NCBI GenBank assembly: GCA_937873655.1
Contig: CALMYQ010000094.1
Location: 124,001 to 188,000 of the forward strand
From: an uncultured Lewinella sp.
GTDB lineage: Bacteria; Bacteroidota; Bacteroidia; Chitinophagales; Saprospiraceae
Length of the DNA: 64,000 nucleotides
Direction of reading: 5' to 3'
Shown here: one piece after another, positions 8,664 through 17,220 of the stretch
Position numbering within the stretch: the stretch's first letter is position 1
Layout: every line of letters starts with the position of its first letter
Notes under the pieces: model-generated
Told to the model about the DNA's origin: nothing
The model's database searches: none
Seen by the model: the letters and a program-made list of their open reading frames with translations, nothing else
Program-made: the position numbers and the translations under genes

Positions 8664-9920
8664 ATGAAATCATCAGGAAAACCGGTTCTCAAAAACAAGG
8701 AAAAACTTGAACGCATGGCACAAAGCATTCTCGAATATCCTAACACACTTGATCTGGATTTCAACAACACATCCGTTGCTTTTGCGCACAAAACCGATAA
8801 GGAACTGAAAAAATCAGCCTGGCTTTTCGGGCTGATGAACCGCCATTGGCTTGTTGGGCTTGGCGCCAAACTTGGCGTTACTGCCATAAGGTTGCACCTC
8901 CCGTTCGTTGAATCGGTCGTAAAAAACACCATCTTCGATCAATTTTGCGGCGGCACTACCCTCCTGGATTCCACAAAGACCATTCAAACCCTTCACAATA
9001 ACGGCGTTTTCACGATCCTGGATTACGGCGCCGAAGCCAAAGAAACCGAAGAGGATTTTAACAAAACCATGCGGGAATCCCTTCGCGCCATTGAATTCGC
9101 CTCCAAAAACGTAGCCGTCCCCGTGATCAGCGCCAAAATCACCGGACTGGCCAGGTTCGGCCTGCTGGAATCCATCCAGAAAGGCGAACCCTTCAACGCG
9201 GAAACCCGGAGCGAATACCGGAGCGTGCTCAAACGGCTCGACGCCATCTGCTACTCAGCCGAACAACATAAGGTCAGCGTCTTTTTTGACGCAGAAGAAA
9301 GCTGGATCCAGATCCCGATCGACCATATGGTCACCCTGATGATGAAAAGGTACAACAAGAAAAGGGTCGTGGTTTACAATACCTTCCAGATGTACCGCAC
9401 GGATCGGCTCCAATTCCTGATCGACTCCTTTAATCTGGCCAGAAAAGAAGGCTATCTGCTCGGAGCCAAACTGGTCAGGGGCGCTTATATGGACAAAGAA
9501 CGGGAAAGGGCCGAAAACCTGCGGTACCCCTCCCCTATACATAAAGACAAGGCAGCAACAGACGAAGCTTATAATACCGGTATCCGCTTTTGTGTCGACA
9601 ATTATCAGTACATCGGCTCCTGCAATGCATCCCACAATACAGAAAGCAACCGACTACAGGCTGATCTGATCGTCAAGAAAAACATACCCCGCAATCATCC
9701 CCATCTCAATTTCTGCCAGTTGTATGGCATGAGCGACAACCTAACCTTCAATTTAGCCAAAGCAGGATTCAATGTTGCCAAATATTTGCCGTACGGTCCA
9801 GTCAGGGAAGTGATTCCTTACCTGATCCGTAGGGCCCAGGAAAACTCTACCGTTACAGGCGATATGAGCAGGGAACACCGGTTGGTGATCCAGGAAATGA
9901 AACGCCGGGGAATCGGTTAA
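8664..9920 (+). CDS. Proline dehydrogenase
   Basis: This FAD enzyme oxidises proline to pyrroline-5-carboxylate, the first step of proline breakdown. The 418-residue protein is a monofunctional PRODH. Landmarks include FCGGTTLLDS, ILDYGAEAK, FFDAEESW, GAKLVRGAYMDKERERA (substrate/FAD-binding strand) and the C-terminal signature YGPVREVIPYLIRRAQEN, whose arginines bind the proline carboxylate. The frame opens at TTG 8601, but ATG 8664 gives the usual family start and sits just after a TAnnTTTG element. The giant repeat-protein gene begins only 13 bp after its stop, so the two may be co-transcribed although unrelated in function. Confidence 0.93.
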   Translation: MKSSGKPVLKNKEKLERMAQSILEYPNTLDLDFNNTSVAFAHKTDKELKKSAWLFGLMNRHWLVGLGAKLGVTAIRLHLPFVESVVKNTIFDQFCGGTTLLDSTKTIQTLHNNGVFTILDYGAEAKETEEDFNKTMRESLRAIEFASKNVAVPVISAKITGLARFGLLESIQKGEPFNAETRSEYRSVLKRLDAICYSAEQHKVSVFFDAEESWIQIPIDHMVTLMMKRYNKKRVVVYNTFQMYRTDRLQFLIDSFNLARKEGYLLGAKLVRGAYMDKERERAENLRYPSPIHKDKAATDEAYNTGIRFCVDNYQYIGSCNASHNTESNRLQADLIVKKNIPRNHPHLNFCQLYGMSDNLTFNLAKAGFNVAKYLPYGPVREVIPYLIRRAQENSTVTGDMSREHRLVIQEMKRRGIG

Positions 9921-9933
9921 AAGGTCACGTTAA

Positions 9934-12900
9934 ATGGGAAGAATTGTTACTGTTTTACTGATTTGCGCTCTTGCGCAAGTCTTTCCCTCAATTGTTTACG
10001 CTCAAGGGCCGGATTGCTCCTCTGCGCTTACCGTATGCAGCAGTTCACCCATCAATTTCACCTCTTTCGGCCCGGGCATTGACGATTTCAGCGCACCGGG
10101 CAATGACGACGGTTGCCTGAGCAACGAACACCAAAGCGCCTGGTTCTATTTCCAACTGGATGCCACCACTCCGCTCAACAGTCAATTGCTTTTCACGATA
10201 ACACCCACCGGCGGAGTCGGCCAGGACTATGATTTTGCCGTATTCGGACCTACAAACGACTGCGCTAATCTCGGCGCTCCCGTCAGGTGTTCCTGGGCTT
10301 CTTCTTTATGCGGTTTTTGTCCGGATACCGGACTGGGCAACGGAGAGACCGATGTTTCTGAGGGCGCCAGCGGCAATGGCTATGTCGCCCCGATGAGCGT
10401 TAACGCCGGCCAGGGCTACTTTTTGCTGATCGATAATTTCTCCGCCACCGGCGTGGGTTTTACCCTTACCTGGTCAGGGCCGGCCGCACCGCACCTGGAC
10501 TGTACCGCCACCCCGAACTGCAACGTAAACGTCAGTGTCGCACAACCCTCAATAGAACTTTGCCAGGGCAGCCCGCTGCCTTCCACCCTGTCCGCCAGTT
10601 TCAACGGATCCGGAGCGCCTGATTTCACCTGGACGGCAACGGGCGGCGGATTGGCCTACCTCAGCAATCCCAATATCCTCAACCCCTCACTGAACCTTCC
10701 GGCCAATTTCAGCGGCAGCTTAACCTATACCCTGACGGCCGAAGACGGCTCCTGTTCCAGCACGGCCTCCGTCCAATTGACCGTCAGCCCCATACCTGTG
10801 CCCGGAATTTCCGGTTCGACCATTTTCTGCGCAGGTGAAACGGTTACCCTCACCGCAGACCCCGGATACAACTCCTATAACTGGTCGTCGGGAGACACCG
10901 GTCCTACCATCACCGTAACCGATCCCGGAACCTATACCGTTACCGTCAAAAATGCCCAGAATTGTTCCGGTTCAGCCAGCATAACGATCGACCAGTTGCC
11001 TGCGCCGCAACCTATCATATCCGGCCCCTCCGAAATTTGCACATTCGGATCAGGAATCCTGACCGCCACCCCGGGTTTTGACACCTACCAATGGTCCAAC
11101 AACAGCACCGGCAATACCACGGTCATTGACGGCCCCGGTACTTATGAAGTTACCGTCACAGACAACGGATGCCAGGGTTTCGCTTCCTTTGTCGTGACCG
11201 AATCAACCTCTTTGAATCCCGAAATAACCGGCGATCTGAACTTCTGTCAGGGCGGATCGACCCTGCTGGACGCCGGCGGCGGTTACGCATCCTACTCCTG
11301 GTCAAACAACACCAATAACCAAAGTTTATCGATTTCCACACCTGGTTTTTACAGCGTAACCGTGCAGGATGCCACCGGATGTACAGGGGAAGCTTCGGTA
11401 TTTGTGAGTTCGAGCCCGAACCCGCAACCGGTGATCTCGGCTACGGCACTGGAAATCTGCCCGGGAAACTCCAGTTCGCTTGAAATTAACGGCGGTTTCA
11501 GCCCCATCGTCTGGTCCACCGCTCAGACCGGTCCGGGCATCACCGTGAACCAACCCGGGGTCTATTCCGCCACGGTAACGGACGTATTGGGTTGTGAAGG
11601 AACGGCCTTCATCACCATTCAGGAAGCTCCAGCGCCCGAACCGGTCATTACCGGCATTGAGAGCATTTGCCCCGGAGAGACCCTGAATCTGGGGCTTACC
11701 GAAAATTATGCCTCTTACCAATGGTCGGTACCCGGGAACGGTCCGACCGTCACCGTTTCAACCCCCGGAACGATCGGCGTTACGGTGACGGACGCCAACG
11801 GTTGCTTCGGCGAAGGCTCAGCCGTCATTCCGCAATCCAGCGCCCCGCAGCCGGCCATTCAGGGCGCCCTTGAGTTTTGCGAAGGGACAACCACCACCCT
11901 GACGGCATCTCCCGGGTTCTCTTCCTATGCATGGTCAACCAGTTCCGGCCATCCCTCCATTACCGTAAATGCCGGTGGGCAATACACCGTTACGGTCACC
12001 AATGCTGAAGGCTGCACCGGCGAAGCATCGGTCACCGTAAGCGAGTTGATCATCAACCCGCCTGCAATCGATGCGCCGGACGGACTTTGCCCCGGCGAAA
12101 CCGCACAACTGACCGCTCAGGGAAATTATGCGACCTATGCCTGGTCGTCCAATCAATCCGGCCAGCAAATTTCGGTCAGCCAACCCGGCAACTATCAACT
12201 GACTGTAACCGACAATAAGGGCTGCATGGCCCAGGCTTCCGTCAATGTTGCCGGATATGCTGCGCCACAGCCCGTCATTACCGGCACCCTAAATATTTGC
12301 CAGGGCGGAGAGCCGTCGGTTTTGAACGCAGGCCCGGGTTACGCCGGTTATTCCTGGTCGACCGATGCGACGAGCCAGACCATCGTAGCGGCCCAACCGG
12401 GCGATTATTCGGTCACGGTTTACTCGTTGGACGGCTGTACCGGGGCCGCCCAAATAACCGTCGGGGAATTTCCTTCCCCAACCCCCACCATCGACGGTCC
12501 GGCTTCTTTTTGCGAAGGCCAGACCGCTCAATTGGCGGCTGAACCCGGATATCAGTCTTATCTGTGGTCAACTAACAGCACCAATCCCGTGATCTCCGTT
12601 CAATCCGGAGGTCAATACTCGGTAGTTGTAACCGACCAGAACGGTTGCCAGGGTACGGCAGCCGTCAATTTGGTGCTGAATCCCGGTCCGGAGCCTGTCA
12701 TCACGGGAGATTTGGTCATTTGCAACTCAGGAGCGACCGGTCAATTGGCAGCTTCCCCCGGATACGCAACTTATTTATGGTCAACCACCCAGATCGGCCA
12801 GAACATCGAAATTGATTCGCCCGGAAATTATGGCGTTACGGTGACCGCCGCTAACGGCTGCTCGGGCGAAACCGCCGTACAGGTGACCGGCATGCCCAAC

Positions 12901-15900
12901 CCAACGCCGGTTATTTCCGGTGACCTGGGCATATGTCCGGATGAATCCACAGAGCTGCAGGTATCAGGCGGGAATTACGCTTCCTTTGCCTGGTCAAACA
13001 GCCAATCCGGCAGCAGCATATCGGTCGGCCAGGAAGGCGCCTATGCCGTTACCGTTACGGATATGAACGGCTGCCAGGGGGAAACCTCCGCGTCAGTTTA
13101 CAGCCTGCCGAGTCCGGAGCCGTTCATTTTTGGCCCGGAGTCCGTTTGCGAAGGTTCAGCGGCAACCTTGGATGCCGGCACCGGCTTCGACAATTATTCC
13201 TGGTCGACCAATTCCAATAACCCCTCCATCCAGGCCGACCAGGCCGGTGTTTATTCCGTTACGGTCACCAATGCCATGGGTTGCACAGGCGCCGCCGAAC
13301 ATGAGCTGACCGTCAATCCCGCGCCGTTTCTGGAAATAACCGGCAGCCTGAGTTTTTGCACAGGCGGCGCCACTACCCTTTCCGCAACGGAGGGATTTGA
13401 GAGCTACCTTTGGTCTACAGGGTCGGCTTCATCCGTCATTACCGTCAGTACGCCCGGCACCATTATCCTGACCGCCACCGATGAGAATGGCTGCCAGGTC
13501 TCAAAAACCGTACAGGTTCAGGAATTAACCGAATTGGCGCCCAGCATATCCGGCGAAACCGAGCTCTGCCCCGGTGAAACCGCATCGCTGAATGCGGGTA
13601 ACGGTTTTGCCACCTACCAGTGGTCCACCGGCAGCGGCGCAAGCGCTATTCAGGTCGATTCGACCGGAAGTTACAGTGTAACCGTAACCGATATTTATGG
13701 TTGTTCCGGAAGCCAAACCGCCCAGGTGATGGTGCATTCCAGCCCGCAAGCAGAAATCTCTGGAGAATCCGAGATTTGTCAGGGACAGTCTGCCTCGCTT
13801 TCAGTAACCGGCCCCGACCTGGTATCCTGGAACTGGGCCGGCTCCCAGTCCGATACCACCCTGACCGTTAACGCTCCGGGTATTTACGTTGTCACTGCAC
13901 AGAACCAATACGGTTGCGAAGCTACCGACTCCTTTGAAGTCGTGGTTCATCCGCTGCCGCAGCCCGTCATTAACGGACCGGCTGAAATATGCCCCGGAGT
14001 CAATGCCGCATTGGTGCTGGGAAGTACTTATGAAAGCTATTCGTGGACAGGAGGCATACAACAACCTTCCCTAACCATCAACCAGGGCGGTGTTTACGAA
14101 GTTGCAGTGACCGATACCTATGGCTGTTCCGGCTCAGCTTCTTTTGACGTTGGGGAATTTATCGTAACCCCGCCACTGATCACTGGTCTGGATACCATCT
14201 GCCCGGGTACTTCAACCCAACTGAGCGGTCCGGCCGGACAGCAGGAATACGCCTGGTCAACCGGATCGGTTTCGCCTGCCATTGTTGTCGGATCACCCGG
14301 AAATTACACCCTAACGGTTACCGACCAAAACGGATGCATCAGCAGTAACGCTTTTGTACTTGGACAATTCTCCCCTGTCCCGCCGGCCATTTTAGCGCCG
14401 GCCGGGCTTTGCGCCGGAGATTCGGCGCTGGTCATAGCATCCCCGGGGTATCAGGATTACACCTGGTCAAACGGTCTGTCGTCAGATACGATCATGGTTT
14501 TCACAGGCGGTAATTATCAGGTCAGCGCCGTCGACGGCAATGGTTGCCAGGTTCAGCAATCCGCCAGCATAATCAAACACAACCTGCCGACCGTCCAGAT
14601 CGGCGGATCGGCCAGTTTCTGCATAGGCGGATCAACCGTATTGAATGCCGGAAACAATTATGCGGCCTATAAATGGTCGACAGGCGACGATACCCAATCC
14701 ATTACCGTAAATCAGCCGGGAGATTACGCGCTCACGGTCACCGACGCATTCGGCTGCCGAAACTCAGACCTGATCCAGGTGAACGAAGACACCGAGCTTA
14801 GCCCCGAAATATCAGGGCAACTCTCTTTTTGCGAAGGCAATCAGACGATATTGGATGCCGGTAACGGTTTCCTGACCTATTCATGGTCCACAGGCGACGA
14901 CCAGCCTTCGATCTCCGTCGACACGGCCGGATCCTACAGCCTGACTGTGACCGATGCCGGCGGGTGCACAGGATCTGCAACGGTGCAGGTCAATGCGCTG
15001 CCGCTTCCTTCGCCGGAAATCGCAGGCGATACGGCTTATTGCGCAGGAAGCGGCCTTACGCTTGCGGCGAATCCGGGATACAGCGATTATGAGTGGTCGG
15101 CCGGAGGGAATGAACCCAATCTTTTTGTCAACCAACCGGGTACTTATGGTCTGACTGTCACGGACGGGAACGGGTGTAAAGGAACCGCTTCCATAGGCAT
15201 AGCGGAAAACCCGCTGCCTGGAATTGCGATCTCAGGCCCTGACTTTTTCTGTGCAGGACAATCCGCCGTCCTCAAAGCCACTCCCGGCTTTGCAGACTAT
15301 CAGTGGTCTTCGGCTTCGGGCAACGATCAGCCGGACATAACCGTAACCTCACCGGGCAATTACCAGGTGACGATCACCAACGAATACGGTTGCGCATCAA
15401 CCGCTGCCCATATGGTCAGCCAGGCGCCGTTGCCTTTAGCCGATGCCGGACCGGATAAATCCTTGACCTGTTCGTCCGCAACCGCTTTGTTGGGCGGGTC
15501 CGGGTCTTCTGCAGGCAATCAATACATGTATGAATGGACAGGTCCCGGCATCAACGGATCAAACAGCGCCCTGTTCTCGCCCGTCGTTGCACAGGAAGGG
15601 CTTTACACCCTGGTGGTTACCGATACCGTCCGGGGTTGCGTTTCGCTTCCTTCCGAGGCCGCGGTTACCCTCAATAATACCCTGCCGGAGGTTGCCATCG
15701 CCGATCCGGACTCCCTGACCTGCGCGCAGGAAACCGTCACGCTGACCGGATCAGTCACCGGCGCCGGTTCAACACCGGCCTTCCAGTGGCTGAATAACCT
15801 GAACCAGCCGATCAGCGGCGCCGGATCGGCAACGCTGACCGTTTCGGATCCGCAATCCTACACGCTGGTGGTCGTGAACCCGGAAACGGGCTGCAAGAAC

Positions 15901-17220
15901 CAATCGACAGTGACCGTATCCAGCAACCGGCAGGCCCCCAATGCGGATGCCGGCCCCGATCAGTTGATCGATTGCTTCAACACTTATGTTACCCTCGATG
16001 CCGGCCAAACTTCCCAAGGGCCGGATTTTGAATTGAAATGGACCGATAAGCTATCGGGCAGCACTCTCCAGGTCGCCGACCCGGTCTTTCCGGTTATCTC
16101 CCGCGCAGGGGAATATGAATTAACCGTTACCAATCTGGTGAATGGGTGCCGGAGCTCGGACGTCGTATCCGTGTTCCAGGATCAGGAGTCCCCTGTTATC
16201 GATGCCGGGCAGGATCAGGTCCTGGATTGCCACGCATCAAGCGTAATCCTGGAAGGGGCCGTTCTGTCAGGCGGAAATGTTGAGATCGAATGGTCCAGCC
16301 CGGACAACCCGGACTTCTCGGCCAATACCCCGGTCATTGAGACCGATGAACCCGGGCAATACCTGTTCACAGTGATCAACCCGGAAAACGGTTGCCGGTC
16401 GGTCGACCAGGTCGAGGTGACGATGGATGCCGCTGCACCGACCGGCCTGGCGGTTCAGACGGAAACCCCGACCTGTTTCGGCGATCAGGACGGCAGCATA
16501 TTCATCACAGGCGTCACCGGAGGCACTGGTCCTTATCTCTACAGCATCAACGAATCGGCTTACAGCCCGGCAAGCCAGTTCGGCAAACTGACAGGCGGGC
16601 AATATCAACTGAGCATCCAGGATGCGGCAGGGTGTACGATTGATACCCTGATCGTCATTCCGGACGGCAACGATCTCGCGGTCGATCTGGGCCCCGACCA
16701 AACCGTCCATCTAGGCGATCCTGCCGATATCCGCGCACAGATCAATATCGGACCGGACCAGATCAGCATCCTGAAGTGGAAAGGCGCGGCGCTTGACAGC
16801 CTGCCCTGCAACCAATGCACCGAGTGGTCGTTTTACCCTCAACAAACCGTTTCTCTGGGCATTCAGGTCACGGACATCAACGGGTGCACTGAGTCGGATG
16901 ACCTGACCATTTATGTCAACCGCAAGCGACAGGTCTTCATTCCCAATGCTTTTTCTCCCGACGGCAACGGGGAAAACGACATTCTCTACATCGCGGGAGG
17001 CAAAGATGTGGCCCTGATCAAAAAATTCCTGATTTTCAACCGATGGGGAGAAGTCGTTTTCGAGGTGTACGACGCGCCGCCCAACGACCCGGCGTTCGGT
17101 TGGGATGGAAATTACCGAAGCCACGCCTTTAATGCAGCTGTTTTCGTTTATCTGGCGGAGATCGAATTCATTGACGGCGAAAAGGAGATCTTCAAGGGGG
17201 ATATTACCCTGATGCGTTAG
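9934..17220 (+). CDS. Giant secreted Ig/PKD-repeat protein with T9SS type B sorting domain
   Basis: This 2428-residue protein opens with a signal peptide (cleaved near VYAQ, about residue 24). It then has a pre-peptidase-like domain of about 160 residues (TVCSSSPINF, SAWFYFQLD, QDYDFAVFGPT). Next come 22 Ig-like repeats of about 70 residues (about 285-1835), each with two cysteines, in xCxG and near GC(x)G. Four PKD-like repeats (DAGPDxxLxC, about 1837-2165) and one SprB-type repeat (PTCFGDQDGSIFI..., about 2168-2245) follow. The type B C-terminal domain begins at VFIPNAFSPDGNGEND and contains NRWGEVVFE and GWDGN. Such proteins are exported by the T9SS and act as surface adhesins or filaments (role inferred). 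It overlaps the convergent pgpH-like gene by 17 bp. Confidence 0.93.
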   Translation: MGRIVTVLLICALAQVFPSIVYAQGPDCSSALTVCSSSPINFTSFGPGIDDFSAPGNDDGCLSNEHQSAWFYFQLDATTPLNSQLLFTITPTGGVGQDYDFAVFGPTNDCANLGAPVRCSWASSLCGFCPDTGLGNGETDVSEGASGNGYVAPMSVNAGQGYFLLIDNFSATGVGFTLTWSGPAAPHLDCTATPNCNVNVSVAQPSIELCQGSPLPSTLSASFNGSGAPDFTWTATGGGLAYLSNPNILNPSLNLPANFSGSLTYTLTAEDGSCSSTASVQLTVSPIPVPGISGSTIFCAGETVTLTADPGYNSYNWSSGDTGPTITVTDPGTYTVTVKNAQNCSGSASITIDQLPAPQPIISGPSEICTFGSGILTATPGFDTYQWSNNSTGNTTVIDGPGTYEVTVTDNGCQGFASFVVTESTSLNPEITGDLNFCQGGSTLLDAGGGYASYSWSNNTNNQSLSISTPGFYSVTVQDATGCTGEASVFVSSSPNPQPVISATALEICPGNSSSLEINGGFSPIVWSTAQTGPGITVNQPGVYSATVTDVLGCEGTAFITIQEAPAPEPVITGIESICPGETLNLGLTENYASYQWSVPGNGPTVTVSTPGTIGVTVTDANGCFGEGSAVIPQSSAPQPAIQGALEFCEGTTTTLTASPGFSSYAWSTSSGHPSITVNAGGQYTVTVTNAEGCTGEASVTVSELIINPPAIDAPDGLCPGETAQLTAQGNYATYAWSSNQSGQQISVSQPGNYQLTVTDNKGCMAQASVNVAGYAAPQPVITGTLNICQGGEPSVLNAGPGYAGYSWSTDATSQTIVAAQPGDYSVTVYSLDGCTGAAQITVGEFPSPTPTIDGPASFCEGQTAQLAAEPGYQSYLWSTNSTNPVISVQSGGQYSVVVTDQNGCQGTAAVNLVLNPGPEPVITGDLVICNSGATGQLAASPGYATYLWSTTQIGQNIEIDSPGNYGVTVTAANGCSGETAVQVTGMPNPTPVISGDLGICPDESTELQVSGGNYASFAWSNSQSGSSISVGQEGAYAVTVTDMNGCQGETSASVYSLPSPEPFIFGPESVCEGSAATLDAGTGFDNYSWSTNSNNPSIQADQAGVYSVTVTNAMGCTGAAEHELTVNPAPFLEITGSLSFCTGGATTLSATEGFESYLWSTGSASSVITVSTPGTIILTATDENGCQVSKTVQVQELTELAPSISGETELCPGETASLNAGNGFATYQWSTGSGASAIQVDSTGSYSVTVTDIYGCSGSQTAQVMVHSSPQAEISGESEICQGQSASLSVTGPDLVSWNWAGSQSDTTLTVNAPGIYVVTAQNQYGCEATDSFEVVVHPLPQPVINGPAEICPGVNAALVLGSTYESYSWTGGIQQPSLTINQGGVYEVAVTDTYGCSGSASFDVGEFIVTPPLITGLDTICPGTSTQLSGPAGQQEYAWSTGSVSPAIVVGSPGNYTLTVTDQNGCISSNAFVLGQFSPVPPAILAPAGLCAGDSALVIASPGYQDYTWSNGLSSDTIMVFTGGNYQVSAVDGNGCQVQQSASIIKHNLPTVQIGGSASFCIGGSTVLNAGNNYAAYKWSTGDDTQSITVNQPGDYALTVTDAFGCRNSDLIQVNEDTELSPEISGQLSFCEGNQTILDAGNGFLTYSWSTGDDQPSISVDTAGSYSLTVTDAGGCTGSATVQVNALPLPSPEIAGDTAYCAGSGLTLAANPGYSDYEWSAGGNEPNLFVNQPGTYGLTVTDGNGCKGTASIGIAENPLPGIAISGPDFFCAGQSAVLKATPGFADYQWSSASGNDQPDITVTSPGNYQVTITNEYGCASTAAHMVSQAPLPLADAGPDKSLTCSSATALLGGSGSSAGNQYMYEWTGPGINGSNSALFSPVVAQEGLYTLVVTDTVRGCVSLPSEAAVTLNNTLPEVAIADPDSLTCAQETVTLTGSVTGAGSTPAFQWLNNLNQPISGAGSATLTVSDPQSYTLVVVNPETGCKNQSTVTVSSNRQAPNADAGPDQLIDCFNTYVTLDAGQTSQGPDFELKWTDKLSGSTLQVADPVFPVISRAGEYELTVTNLVNGCRSSDVVSVFQDQESPVIDAGQDQVLDCHASSVILEGAVLSGGNVEIEWSSPDNPDFSANTPVIETDEPGQYLFTVINPENGCRSVDQVEVTMDAAAPTGLAVQTETPTCFGDQDGSIFITGVTGGTGPYLYSINESAYSPASQFGKLTGGQYQLSIQDAAGCTIDTLIVIPDGNDLAVDLGPDQTVHLGDPADIRAQINIGPDQISILKWKGAALDSLPCNQCTEWSFYPQQTVSLGIQVTDINGCTESDDLTIYVNRKRQVFIPNAFSPDGNGENDILYIAGGKDVALIKKFLIFNRWGEVVFEVYDAPPNDPAFGWDGNYRSHAFNAAVFVYLAEIEFIDGEKEIFKGDITLMR
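10786..15435 (+). repeat. 22 tandem Ig-like repeat units within the first giant gene
   Basis: Each unit carries the pattern F/I/L-C-x-G-x-x-x-x-L, then GYxxYxWS, PGxYxVTVTD, GC(x)G and a short linker ending in I(S/T)G. Counting the xCxG cysteine positions gives 22 units. The first is near residue 298 and the last near residue 1772, a mean period of about 70 residues (about 211 bp). Units are clearly homologous but diverged, so they are not recent exact duplications. Confidence 0.88.
15436..16430 (+). repeat. Four PKD-like repeats in the first giant protein
   Basis: Four units of about 80 residues begin with DAGPDKSLTC, IADPDSLTC, DAGPDQLIDC and DAGQDQVLDC, and each closes with a TVTNxxNGC-like segment. 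They belong to the same repeat type that fills most of the second giant protein at 50514-57440. Confidence 0.8.

Noticed and set aside
10786..15435. Regular about 211-bp periodicity as a CRISPR or satellite array
   Set aside because: The period is that of protein repeats within one long frame. Units are diverged in sequence and there are no identical short repeats with unique spacers.
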